Source: BOG-908 sp963795825
GTDB lineage: Bacteria > Pseudomonadota > Alphaproteobacteria > Acetobacterales > Acetobacteraceae
Assembly: GCA_963795825.1 (NCBI GenBank)
Contig: CAWCIW010000001.1
Coordinates: 558,001 to 622,000 of the forward strand
Direction: 5' to 3'
DNA length: 64,000 bases
The translations under genes were made by a program, and so were the position numbers. How positions within the stretch are numbered: the stretch's first letter is position 1; each line of letters begins with the position of its first letter. This document shows positions 8,981 through 17,798 of this stretch, piece by piece. The notes beneath the pieces are model-generated. The model did no database searches and was not told the origin of the DNA. It worked only from the letters and a program-made list of their open reading frames with translations.

Positions 8981-9902
8981 CCGCGTAGCACCCGCACAAG
9001 CGGCGCTCTCGCGCGCCGTCGGCAAGCCCGCGCGCACCGGGGCTGCGGCCTACTTCGAGCTGCTGAAACCGATCACCTGGTTCGCGCCGATGTGGGCGTT
9101 CGGCTGCGGCATCGTCTCCGCCGGCCGGCCGCTCTCCGGGCGCTGGCTGCTGGTGGCCGGCGGCGTGGCGCTGTGCGGCCCGCTCGTCACCGGCACCAGC
9201 CAGGCCTGCAACGACTGGTTCGACCGCCATGTCGACGCCATCAACGAGCCGGGCCGCGCCATCCCCTCCGGCCGGGTGCCCGGGCGCGGCGGGCTGTATC
9301 TGGCGCTGGTCTGGACGGTACTCTCCCTGGCAATGGGCGCCGCCCTCGGGCGCTGGGCGTTTGTAGCCACCCTCGTGGGCCTCGCACTCGCCTGGGCGTA
9401 TAGCGCGCCGCCGCTGCGCCTGAAGCTGAACGGCTGGCTCGGCAATGCCGCGTGCGGCGCCTGCTACGAGGGCCTGCCCTGGTTCACCGGCGCCGCGATC
9501 ATGGCGGGCGCGCTGCCGTCGGCGGGGATCATTGCCGCCGCCGCGCTGTATAGCGTGGGTGCGCACGGCATCATGACGCTGAACGATTTCAAGTCGCTCG
9601 AGGGCGACCGCCAGATGGGCGTGCGCTCGCTGCCGGTGATGCTCGGCGCGGACCGTGCGGCGCGCCTGGCCTGCGCCGTGATGGCGGCGCCGCAGATCGG
9701 CGTGGTGGCGCTGCTCACCGCGTGGCATTTCCCGCTGCATGCGGCCGCGGTGGCGCTGCTGCTCGCCGCACAGCTTGCGCTGATGGTGCGCTTCCTCGCC
9801 GACCCGCGCGCCAGGGCGCCCTGGTATAACGCCACCGGCACCAGCCTCTACGTGCTCGGCATGCTGGTCACCGCGTTCGCACTCCGGGCGGTTCACGCAT
9901 GA
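8967..9902 (+). CDS. bchG: Bacteriochlorophyll synthase (bacteriochlorophyllide a prenyltransferase)
   Basis: Attaches the geranylgeranyl or phytyl tail to bacteriochlorophyllide a at the membrane. This 311-aa UbiA-family protein has the two Asp-rich motifs NDWFDRHVDAINEP and DFKSLEGDR and about eight hydrophobic helices. Its start overlaps the ppsR tail by 14 bases and its stop overlaps the next start as ATGA. The order ppsR-bchG-PucC-like-bchP is standard for the pathway. Confidence 0.95.
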   Translation: MSRIDRVAPAQAALSRAVGKPARTGAAAYFELLKPITWFAPMWAFGCGIVSAGRPLSGRWLLVAGGVALCGPLVTGTSQACNDWFDRHVDAINEPGRAIPSGRVPGRGGLYLALVWTVLSLAMGAALGRWAFVATLVGLALAWAYSAPPLRLKLNGWLGNAACGACYEGLPWFTGAAIMAGALPSAGIIAAAALYSVGAHGIMTLNDFKSLEGDRQMGVRSLPVMLGADRAARLACAVMAAPQIGVVALLTAWHFPLHAAAVALLLAAQLALMVRFLADPRARAPWYNATGTSLYVLGMLVTAFALRAVHA

Positions 9903-11206
9903 ATCCGCTCGGCTGGCCGGCGATCGTGCGGCTCGGCGTGGTGAATGGCTGCCTGGGCGCCGTGGTGGCGCTGGTCACCTTCACGCTGAACCGGGTGATG
10001 ACGGTGGAGCTGGCCTTGCCGGCTTTGCTGCCTGGCGCGCTGATCGCGCTGCATTACGCGGTGCAATTGCTGCGGCCGCGGGTGGGTTTCGCGTCCGATA
10101 CCGGCGGACGGCGCACGCCGTGGATCGTCGGCGGGCTGGCCGTTCTGGCCACCGGCGGAGTGCTCGCCGCCGCCGCGGTGTCGCTGCTCGCCACGCATTT
10201 CGCCGCAGGGCTGGCGCTGGCGGTGCTGGCCTATGCGCTCGTCGGGCTGGGCGCAGGTGCGGTCGGCACATCCTCGCTGGCGCTGATGGCGGTGCGCGTG
10301 GCGCCGGGCCGCCGGCCTGCCGCGGCCACGGTGTTCTGGCTGCTGATGATCGTGGGCGCCGTGGCCGAGGCCGGCACGGCGGCGCATCTGCTCCACCCGT
10401 TCTCGCTGGCGCTGCTGCTGCGCGTGTCCGCCGCCATCGCCGGCATTGCGTTCGTAGCCGGCAGCGCCGCCATCTGGGGTGTCGAGCGCGGCCGCGTCGC
10501 CGCACCCGCGCCCGCGCATCTGGCCGGCGGCTTCGCCGACGCGCTGGCGGCCACCTGGCGCGAACCGGCCGCGCGCCGCTTCACCCTCTTCGTGTTCACC
10601 GCGATGCTCGCCTATAGCGGGCAGGAGCTGATACTCGAGCCGTTCGCCGGACGCGTGCTGGCCCTGAGCCCGGCGCAGACCGCGTCGCTCACCGGACTGC
10701 ACCAGAGCGGCGTGCTGGCCGGCATGTTGCTGGTGGCGATCGGCGGCAGCCTCGCCCGCCGCGCGCACGACATGAAATGGTGGATCGCCGGCGGCTGCGC
10801 GGTATCGGCGATTTGCCTCGCGGGCCTTGCCTGCGCCGGGCTCGCCGGGCCGACCTGGCCGCTGCGCGCCAACCTCTTCGCGCTCGGCCTTGGCAACGGC
10901 GCGTTCGCGGTATCGGCCATCGGCGCCATGCTGGGCCTTGCCGGCGGACGCGGCGGCAGCGCCGGCGTGCGCATGGGCGTATGGGGCGCGGCGCAGGCGG
11001 TGGCGATGGGCGCCGGCGGCCTGCTCAGCAGCGGCGCCAGCGACGCGGCCCGCCTCCTGCTCGGCGCGCCCGGCCCGGCTTACGCGCTGGTGTTCGCCAG
11101 CCAGGCGGTACTGTTCCTGGTCGCCGCCCGCCTCGCCTGGGGTGTTCTCACCAGTTCGGCGCGCCCCACCGGCACCGCCGCCACCATCGCGATTGCAGCC
11201 ACATGA
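9899..11206 (+). CDS. PucC-family MFS transporter (bch2/ORF428 type)
   Basis: A 435-aa membrane protein with about 12 hydrophobic segments, of the BCH1/BCD family within the major facilitator superfamily. Members between bchG and bchP are needed for light-harvesting or Bchl handling in relatives; the transported or delivered molecule is not settled. Glycine- and alanine-rich helices and the ASDTGGRRTPWIVGG loop (near 10095) are typical. It is coupled at both ends by ATGA overlaps, so it belongs to one operon with bchG and bchP. Confidence 0.85.
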   Translation: MNPLGWPAIVRLGVVNGCLGAVVALVTFTLNRVMTVELALPALLPGALIALHYAVQLLRPRVGFASDTGGRRTPWIVGGLAVLATGGVLAAAAVSLLATHFAAGLALAVLAYALVGLGAGAVGTSSLALMAVRVAPGRRPAAATVFWLLMIVGAVAEAGTAAHLLHPFSLALLLRVSAAIAGIAFVAGSAAIWGVERGRVAAPAPAHLAGGFADALAATWREPAARRFTLFVFTAMLAYSGQELILEPFAGRVLALSPAQTASLTGLHQSGVLAGMLLVAIGGSLARRAHDMKWWIAGGCAVSAICLAGLACAGLAGPTWPLRANLFALGLGNGAFAVSAIGAMLGLAGGRGGSAGVRMGVWGAAQAVAMGAGGLLSSGASDAARLLLGAPGPAYALVFASQAVLFLVAARLAWGVLTSSARPTGTAATIAIAAT

Positions 11207-11220
11207 CATCGGAGCCGCAC

Positions 11221-12447
11221 ATGACCGAGACGATGACCTACGATACCGTGGTGGTCGGTGGCGGGCCCGCCGGCGCCACCGCGGCACTGGCCCTGGCCGA
11301 AGCCGGCCGCACGGTGCTGCTGCTCGACCGCGACGGTCGCATCAAGCCGTGCGGCGGCGCCATACCGCCGCGCCTGGTGCGCGATTTCGCCATACCCGAC
11401 GCCCAGATCGTGGCGCGCATACGCGCCGCCCGCATGGTGTCGCCGAAGGATGTGCAGGTCGATATGCCGATCGACGGCGGCTATGTCGGCATGGTCGACC
11501 GCGCCCAGTTCGACGAATGGTTGCGCGTGCGCGCGGAAACGGCCGGCGCGGTGCGCCAGACCGGCGCGTTCGAGCGGCTGGAGCACGACGCGGATGGCAC
11601 CGCCGCCGTGGTGTTCCGCGGCAAGGACGGCACGCAGGGCCGGGTGCGCGCCCGCGTGGTGATCGGCGCGGACGGCGCGAAATCCGCCGTCGCCAAACAA
11701 TGCGTCAAAGGTGCGGACCGCGTGCCCTACGTGTTCGCCTACCACGAGATCGTGCGCGCGCCTGCCGCCGCCACCGACCAGCTCGGCCGGCTGTTCGAGC
11801 CGGGCCGCTGCGACATCTATTACCAGGGCCGCCTGTCGCCCGATTTCTACGGCTGGGTGTTCCCGCATGGCGAAACCGTCAGCGTGGGCTCCGGCTCGGC
11901 CAAGAAGGGCTTCTCTATACGCGGCTCGGTGACCGATCTGCGCGCCGCCGCCGGGCTCGCCGGCGCCGAGACGATCCGTCGCGAAGGCGCGCCGATCCCG
12001 ATGAAGCCGATGCGCCGCTGGGATAACGGCCGCGACGTGGTGCTCGCGGGCGATGCCGCCGGCGTGGTGGCGCCGGCCTCCGGTGAGGGCATCTACTATG
12101 CGATGGAGGGCGGCCGGCTCGCCGCCGAAGCCGCCCACGAATTCTGCCGCACCGGCGATGCACGCGCGCTGCGCGCACCGCGACGCCGTTTCATGAAGGC
12201 ACACGGCACGGTGTTCCTGGTGCTCGGGATCATGCAGTGGTTCTGGTATAGCAACGACAAGCGGCGCGAGAGCTTCGTGGCGATGTGCCGCGATCCGGAC
12301 GTGCAGCAGATGACTTGGGATTCCTATATGAACAAGAAGATCACGCGGAACAAGCCCGCGGCGAAGGTGCGCGTATTCTTCAAGGATCTGGCGCATCTGG
12401 TTGGGTTGAAGGCGCCGGCGGAAGGCAAGAAAGGCGTTCTTTTCTGA
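11221..12447 (+). CDS. bchP: Geranylgeranyl diphosphate/bacteriochlorophyll reductase
   Basis: Flavoprotein that reduces the geranylgeranyl tail to phytyl. The N-terminal FAD motif is VVGGGPAGATAALALAEAG; the GD motif is VVLAGDAAGVVAPASGEGI. The ATG at 11221 follows GGAG by 6 bases; an in-frame ATG at 11203 overlaps the previous stop as ATGA and is an alternative. The last residues (GKKGVLF) and the stop are encoded by the left arm of the palindromic element that follows, so the natural C-terminus has been replaced or extended by a few residues. Confidence 0.94.
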   Translation: MTETMTYDTVVVGGGPAGATAALALAEAGRTVLLLDRDGRIKPCGGAIPPRLVRDFAIPDAQIVARIRAARMVSPKDVQVDMPIDGGYVGMVDRAQFDEWLRVRAETAGAVRQTGAFERLEHDADGTAAVVFRGKDGTQGRVRARVVIGADGAKSAVAKQCVKGADRVPYVFAYHEIVRAPAAATDQLGRLFEPGRCDIYYQGRLSPDFYGWVFPHGETVSVGSGSAKKGFSIRGSVTDLRAAAGLAGAETIRREGAPIPMKPMRRWDNGRDVVLAGDAAGVVAPASGEGIYYAMEGGRLAAEAAHEFCRTGDARALRAPRRRFMKAHGTVFLVLGIMQWFWYSNDKRRESFVAMCRDPDVQQMTWDSYMNKKITRNKPAAKVRVFFKDLAHLVGLKAPAEGKKGVLF

Positions 12448-12556
12448 AGAAAAGAAGCAAAAGACTTTTGGTCCCTGTCGGGGAATGCTGAAACAGCCGC
12501 CGACAGGGAGCAAAAGCTTTTTGGTCCTTTTTCTCGAAAAAGGACGGCTTGCCTAC
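12424..12556. repeat. Palindromic intergenic element, copy 1 (CCCTGTCGG core)
   Basis: Left arm with the TTCTTTTCTGAAGAAAAGAA hairpin, then an AAAAGACTTTTGG stretch, core CCCTGTCGG...CCGACAGGG, and right arm with TCCTTTTTCTCGAAAAAGGA. The arms face each other. It provides the bchP stop codon and probably the terminator between bchP and hemC. Confidence 0.9.
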
Positions 12557-12584
12557 TTAACTATGTGGACCGAGGAAGCGAACA

Positions 12585-13613
12585 TTGCTGCTGGACACCC
12601 TGATCTTCCAAGACGATGAAGTCGCCGCCCCGGCCGCACCTGCGGTGCAGCGGCGCACAAAACGCCACTCGCGCACGCTGCCGCTGCGCGTGGGCACGCG
12701 GCGCTCGCCTCTGGCTCTGGTGCAGACACGCAACTTTCTCGATCTGCTGCGTGGCGTATGCCCCGTCCTGCGCGGCATGGACGTGTTCGAGGAACACGCC
12801 ATCCAGACGACCGGCGATGCCGTGCAGGACCGCCGCCTCGCCGATATCGGCGGCAAGGGGTTGTTCGCCAAGGAGATCGACGAGGCACAGATCGCCGGCC
12901 GTATCGATTTCGCCGTGCACAGCCTGAAAGATTTGGAAACCAAGCTGCCGGACGGCATCGTGCTGGCCTGCACGCTGAAGCGCGAAGATGCGCGCGACAC
13001 GCTGATCTTCGGCCACCCCGTCGAACACACCGACGACCCTTACGCGGCGCTGCCGCACGGCGCGCTCGTCGGCACCTCTTCGGTACGTCGCCAGGCGCAA
13101 TTGCTGCACGCGCGGCCTGACCTGCGCATGGCGCTGATACGCGGCAACGTGCAATCCCGGCTCTCCAAAGTGCGCGCCGGCGCCTGCCAGGCGAGCCTGC
13201 TGGCACTCGCCGGCCTCAAGCGGCTCGGCATGGAACACGAGGCGTCCGTGATACTCGATACCGACGTGATGGTGCCCGCCGCGGCGCAGGGCATCGTCGG
13301 CATCACGGTGCATGAGGACGACGTGGAATTGCTGGAAATGCTCTCCGCGATCGAGGATCCGCAGGCGCGCGCGGTGGCTACCGCGGAACGCGCGCTGCTC
13401 GCGGTGCTGGACGGAAGCTGCCACACGCCGATCGGTGGGCACGCGCGTATCTTGCCGAACGGGCGGCTGCATATCGTGGGGCTGGTGGCGCGGGCTGACG
13501 GGACGTTTCTTTTGCGTCGGTCGCTGGAGGGGCTGCCTAAGGATGCGGCTGCTATCGGGGCGGAGTTGGGGTGGTCTTTGAAGGGCGATACGCCTGCGGA
13601 TGTTTTTGCTTAA
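12585..13613 (+). CDS. hemC: Hydroxymethylbilane synthase (porphobilinogen deaminase)
   Basis: Joins four porphobilinogen molecules to hydroxymethylbilane, feeding haem and bacteriochlorophyll synthesis. The 342-aa product has LRVGTRRSPLALVQT, DKGL-like IGGKGLFAKEID, HSLKDLETKLP, GTSSVRRQAQL, and the cofactor-binding cysteine in GSCHTPIGG. The start appears to be TTG at 12585 with GAGGAA 7 bases upstream; no ATG lies before the conserved core. Its place beside bch genes suggests tetrapyrrole supply tied to photosynthesis. It ends 1-2 bases inside the next half-element. Confidence 0.94.
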   Translation: MLLDTLIFQDDEVAAPAAPAVQRRTKRHSRTLPLRVGTRRSPLALVQTRNFLDLLRGVCPVLRGMDVFEEHAIQTTGDAVQDRRLADIGGKGLFAKEIDEAQIAGRIDFAVHSLKDLETKLPDGIVLACTLKREDARDTLIFGHPVEHTDDPYAALPHGALVGTSSVRRQAQLLHARPDLRMALIRGNVQSRLSKVRAGACQASLLALAGLKRLGMEHEASVILDTDVMVPAAAQGIVGITVHEDDVELLEMLSAIEDPQARAVATAERALLAVLDGSCHTPIGGHARILPNGRLHIVGLVARADGTFLLRRSLEGLPKDAAAIGAELGWSLKGDTPADVFA

Positions 13614-13665
13614 GGCAAGGCAAGCAGTCCTTTTTTGCAAAAAAGGACCAAAAAACTTTTGACTC
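13612..13665. repeat. Palindromic element, left half-arm (locus 2)
   Basis: Only the left arm is present (AGGCAAGCAGTCC, hairpin, AAAACTTTTG). The matching right arm is 580 bases away at 14246-14298, with tspO in between. It may act as the hemC terminator. Confidence 0.85.
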
Positions 13666-13697
13666 CCGTACGCATTTGCAACATTCCGGCGGTGGCT

Positions 13698-14165
13698 TTA
13701 GGCGGGGCGGGGGTTTAGTCGGACAATCGCCCAGTTCAGCCAGAAGGCGAAACTCACCCAAACCAGGTAGGGTACGAACAGCCAGCTTGCGGTGATCGAA
13801 TACGGCCGCAGCCCGATCACCAGCGCCAGTACGGACAGCCACAGGAAGGCGTTCTCCGCCAGCGCCCAGTCCGGCCGCTTGAATTTGAAGAAAAGCGGGC
13901 TCCACGCCAAATGAAGCAGCCAGTTGGCCGCAAACAAGAGTGCAACCTGCGTGCGGCCGGCTGCGTCCGGCGCGCCACGCCACGCCAGCACGCCGGCCAC
14001 CCCGGCCGCACCTAGAATAAGCGTCCAGGCCGGGCCGAACAGCCAGTCAGGCGGCTGCAGCCGCGGCTTGCGTAGCGCCCGATACCAGGGCCCCACCTCG
14101 GTCATCAACCCGCCAGCCCCCGCCAAAATCAAGGTGAGCACAGCCGCCACGATTATCGTCCACAT
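13698..14165 (-). CDS. tspO: TspO/MBR tryptophan-rich sensory protein
   Basis: Five-helix outer-membrane or membrane protein that binds porphyrins; in Rhodobacter (crtK) it modulates photosynthesis gene expression. The 155-aa product has the family's signatures: WYRALRKPRLQPPDWLFGPAW, NWLLHLAWSPLFF and a C-terminal PYLVWVSFAFWLNW. The ATG at 14165 starts the first helix; the frame reaches a weaker start at 14222. It is bracketed by the two halves of a palindromic element, which is unusual. Confidence 0.92.
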   Translation of the reverse strand: MWTIIVAAVLTLILAGAGGLMTEVGPWYRALRKPRLQPPDWLFGPAWTLILGAAGVAGVLAWRGAPDAAGRTQVALLFAANWLLHLAWSPLFFKFKRPDWALAENAFLWLSVLALVIGLRPYSITASWLFVPYLVWVSFAFWLNWAIVRLNPRPA

Positions 14166-14245
14166 CCGAAACGCTCCAGAACCAGCAACGTAAAATCTCA
14201 ACCAGCCGGGCCATCCCCGCAACCCCGAAGCGCCAGCCCCACCGT

Positions 14246-14298
14246 CACGGCAAAGTTTTTGCTTCTTTTTTGCAAAAAAGAAGGCCTTCCTTGCCTAC
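14246..14298. repeat. Palindromic element, right half-arm (locus 2)
   Basis: Right arm (CAAAGTTTTTGCTTC, hairpin, GAAGGCCTTCCTTGCC), in inverted orientation to 13612-13665. Its end contains the stop codon of the PsiE-like gene at 14295-14297. Confidence 0.85.
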
Positions 14299-14786
14299 CC
14301 TGGCACCCGCCGCGACCGCAGCAGCCAAACCGACACCACCATCACCATGATGAGCACCGCCAGAACCACAAGCTCCATCATCGAAGCCCGGAACAGCCGC
14401 TCCGCCGCGTCGCTCAGCGAATTGTCCTTCGTGGTCTCCGACGAGCGCAGAGTGATGACCAGCACCCGCCGTATCGTGGCGATCAGCCCCACCACCAGGA
14501 ACGGCTCGCAGGTCAGCTCGCCGGAGCGCATCGAGGCGCGCACCGTGTGCAGGATCTCGATCACCATCAGCACGAACAGCAGCCGGTCCATCACCAGCAG
14601 GATGGCATGCGCGCCGGTCCAGTCGGCCAGGCCGGCCCAGAGCTGGTCCGCCGCGCCGAGCAGCCCGAGCAGGGCCGCAAACGAGAGAAGAATGCCGAGC
14701 GCCATGTAGGCGCCGTGCTCCACCCAGCTGAACGCCTGGGCGGCCCGTATGAGCAGCGGCGCTTCCTCGGGTTTGCGCTCGTCCAT
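14295..14786 (-). CDS. PsiE-family (phosphate-starvation-inducible E-like) membrane protein
   Basis: A 163-aa protein with four hydrophobic segments and an N-terminal soluble stretch (MDERKPEEAPLLIRAAQAF). The conserved VIEILHTVRASMRSGELTCEPF and VGLIATIRRVLVIT segments match the PsiE family, whose function is unknown. I prefer the ATG at 14786; the frame is open to 14846. No operon partner is evident; tspO lies downstream on the same strand across a repeat half-arm. Confidence 0.75.
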   Translation of the reverse strand: MDERKPEEAPLLIRAAQAFSWVEHGAYMALGILLSFAALLGLLGAADQLWAGLADWTGAHAILLVMDRLLFVLMVIEILHTVRASMRSGELTCEPFLVVGLIATIRRVLVITLRSSETTKDNSLSDAAERLFRASMMELVVLAVLIMVMVVSVWLLRSRRVPG

Positions 14787-15001
14787 TACGCCTGGTCTCC
14801 GCCAACGATTGCAGCGAACTCTGCCCCGGCCGGGATTTTTCCGCAATTTCCGCGCGGGGGCGCAACCGTGCCGGAGAATGCGGGTTGCAGCTTGGCAGCG
14901 TTGCAGGAAGGCGCCGCCCGCCGGCAGGCCAGGCCGGGGCCGGACACTTCCCGAGCCGTCGGGCCACGGGCCGGACGGGAACCAGTGGGAGCATGAAGGT
15001 C

Positions 15002-16581
15002 ATGATGAAAGCTTCGGTCCAGGCGGCATTTGCGCGGTCTTCGCGGCGGTTGGTGCTGGCGGCCTCCTGCGCCGCGTTCGGCGTGGGCGCGGCGCAGGCC
15101 GCGGTGCCGGATCCCGGGCTGATCGAGCACGGCAAATACCTCACCAACGTGGGTGACTGCCAGGCCTGCCACACCGCGCCGAACGGCACGCCCTTCGCCG
15201 GCGGCCTGTATATGAATACGCCGTTCGGGCCGATTTCCACGCCGAACATCACCCCGGACAACGACACGGGTATCGGCAAGATCACCGACGACCAGTTCGT
15301 GCGCGTGTTCCATCAGGGCATCGGCATGAAGGGCGAGCGGCTGTATCCCGTTATGCCGTTCCCCTGGTACACCAAGGTGACGCGCGACGACACGCTCGCC
15401 ATCAAGGCCTACCTGTTCTCGCTGCAGCCGGTGCACGCGCCGCGCAAGCCGCTGAAGCTGGTATTCCCGTTCAACATACGCGCGGCTCTCATCGGCTGGG
15501 ATGCGGTGTTCCTCAAGACCGGCGTGTTCAAGCCGGACCCGACCAAGTCGCCGGAAGTGAACCGCGGCGCCTATCTGGTGCAGGGCCTGGAGCATTGCGG
15601 CGAGTGCCACAACGGCAACAACATGCTCGGCGACACGCGATGGCGGAAAGCCTGCGCGGCGGCCCGATCGACAAATGGTATGCGCCGAACATCACCTCGG
15701 ACAAGACCGAGGGCATCGGCCGGTTCAGCAACGAGCAGGTGCTGACCTACCTGAAAACCGGCACCGAGAAAGACATGGGCGTCGTCGTCGGTCCGATGTC
15801 GCAGACATTGCACGAGAGCCTGCGCAAGCTGACCGACGACGATCTGCGCGACATCGTGCTTTATCTTAAGTCCACGCCGGCGAAAGAGGGTTTCAAGAAG
15901 ACCGAACCCGCGCCGGGCAACGAGCGGGTGGCCGTGAACGCGCAATCGTATCTGAACTACTGCGCCTCCTGCCATATGGAAAACGGCCAGGGGCTGGCGG
16001 GTGCCGTGCCGAAATTGCAGGGCAACGGTGCGGTCACCGCGCAGGGGCCGGAGAACGTGATACGCGTGATCGTGGGCGGCATCCAGGCGCAGGGCGCCTA
16101 CTCCGCGATGCCGGCGATCGGCGCGCGCATGACGGATCAGGAAATCGCCGACGCCACCAATTACGTGCGCAAGGCCTGGGGCAACGGCGCGCCGGCGACC
16201 GTCGGGCCGGGCCAGATCGCCACGTTGCGGGCTGCGACGCAGACATTGCTTGCCGCCAACCCGCCAGGCGGCTGCCCGAAGATTGCCGAGGGCGACACGG
16301 CGAAAGTGATCGCCCAGCCCGACGTGCAGAAGATACTCGCGAGCACGGACGACCAGAATATTCTGGCGAATGCCGAGCAGCTCATCGTGAAGGTGCGCGC
16401 GGGCGCGCCGAATGCGAAGCAGGCCGATATCATCAACAGTCTCACCTTGGGGTATTGCCCGGTGGTGGCGGCCAACAAGTCGCTCACCACGCAGGGGCAG
16501 CGGGCCGAGATGCTCGATGAGTTCAGCGAGCGGGTTTACACGGAGATTGCGTCGCAGGGAGCGGGGTCGGCCACACCTTAA
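15002..16581 (+). pseudogene. Triheme cytochrome c (membrane dehydrogenase subunit type), one frame break
   Basis: Exported cytochrome c resembling the cytochrome subunit of membrane alcohol, gluconate or sorbitol dehydrogenases. The signal peptide ends SCAAFGVGAAQA. Three haem motifs are present: CQACH, CGECH and CASCH, each followed by a typical fold (PNITPDNDTGIGKITDDQF; WYAPNITSDKTEGIGRFS). The frame breaks near 15640, between ...NNMLGDTR and AESLRGGPIDKW; a one-base loss explains it, and both sides keep family sequence. After the third haem domain there is an extra tail of about 130 residues that I do not recognise. No dehydrogenase large subunit is adjacent. Starts at 14993 and 15002 are possible. 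Confidence 0.85.
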
Positions 16582-16710
16582 GCAAGGCCTTCTTTTCTGA
16601 AGAAAAGACGCAAAAGACTTTTGGTCCCTGTCGGGGAGGACTTCCCCATCACCCGACAGGGAGCAAAAGCTTTTTGGTCCTTTTTCTCGAAAAAGGACTG
16701 CTTGCCTTGC
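16580..16710. repeat. Palindromic intergenic element, copy 3 (CCCTGTCGG core)
   Basis: AGCAAGGCCTTC arm with TCTTTTCTGAAGAAAAGA, CCCTGTCGG/CCGACAGGG core, and AAAAGCTTTTTGG plus TCCTTTTTCTCGAAAAAGGA right arm. Lies between the cytochrome c gene and bchI. Confidence 0.9.
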
Positions 16711-16760
16711 CCTGACCTCCGCTAGAAGGTGCGATCCCCAACAACCAGGCACGCCCACCA

Positions 16761-17798
16761 ATGCCATTCCCGTTCTCAGCGATCGTAGGGCAGGACGCAC
16801 TAAAACAGGCCCTGATGATCGCCGCCATCGACCCCACCATCGGCGGCGTGCTGGCCTTCGGCGACCGCGGCACAGGCAAATCCACCGCGATACGCGCGCT
16901 GGCCGCCCTCCTGCCGCCAATGCGCGTCACCGATGGTTGCCGCTACAATTGCGATCCGGACGGCATGCCCTGCACCGAATGCGCCGCCCGCTCCGCGCCG
17001 CGGGGCGAACATCTGGCGCCCGTCCCGGTGGTCGATATGCCGCTCGGCGCCACCGAGGATCGGGTTGTCGGCGCGCTGGATCTGGAGCGCGCGCTGACCC
17101 GTGGCGAGCGCGCTTTCGAACCAGGCCTGCTCGCCCGCGCCAATCGCGGCTTCCTCTATATCGACGAGGTGAACCTGCTCGAGGACCACCTGGTCGATCT
17201 GCTGATCGACGTGGCGGCGTCCGGCGAGAACGTGGTCGAGCGCGAGGGCCTCAGCGTGCGCCATCCGGCGCGCTTCGTGCTCGTGGGCAGCGGCAACCCG
17301 GAAGAAGGCGAGCTGCGGCCGCAATTGCTGGACCGGTTCGGCCTGTCCGTGGAGGTCAGCACGCCGGGCGACCTTGCTTCGCGCATCGAGATCGTCCGCC
17401 GGCGGGATGCCTATGACCGCGATCCCCGCGCGTTCTGCGCAAAATGGGCGCCGGAAGACGAGCGCCTGAGCCAGCGCGTGGCGGCCGCGCGTGCGCTGCT
17501 GCCGTCGGTGATCGTGCCGGACGGCGTGCTCGAACACGCGGCCCGCTTGTGCATGGCGCTCGGCACCGACGGGTTGCGCGCCGAGCTGACCCTGCTGCGC
17601 GCCGCCCGCGCGCTCGCCTGCCTGGAAGGCGCGCCGGACGCCACCGCCGCGCATGTTGAGCACGTGGCGCCGTCCGCCCTGCGCCACCGCCTGCGACGCG
17701 ATCCGCTGGACGAATCCGGCTCCACCGCGCGCATCACCCGCGCGATCGCCGAGCTTGCCGGGACTGCCGCGGCGCCGAAGCTTGGCGAGGCCGCTTGA
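16761..17798 (+). CDS. bchI: Mg-chelatase ATPase subunit I
   Basis: AAA+ ATPase that forms a ring with BchD and drives Mg insertion by BchH. The 345-aa product has Walker A GDRGTGKS (residues 34-41), Walker B FLYIDEVNLL, and GSGNPEEGELRPQLLDRFG (sensor and arginine-finger region). The ATG at 16761 gives the family N-terminus MPFPFSAIVGQDALKQAL. Its stop overlaps the TTG start of bchD. Confidence 0.97.
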   Translation: MPFPFSAIVGQDALKQALMIAAIDPTIGGVLAFGDRGTGKSTAIRALAALLPPMRVTDGCRYNCDPDGMPCTECAARSAPRGEHLAPVPVVDMPLGATEDRVVGALDLERALTRGERAFEPGLLARANRGFLYIDEVNLLEDHLVDLLIDVAASGENVVEREGLSVRHPARFVLVGSGNPEEGELRPQLLDRFGLSVEVSTPGDLASRIEIVRRRDAYDRDPRAFCAKWAPEDERLSQRVAAARALLPSVIVPDGVLEHAARLCMALGTDGLRAELTLLRAARALACLEGAPDATAAHVEHVAPSALRHRLRRDPLDESGSTARITRAIAELAGTAAAPKLGEAA

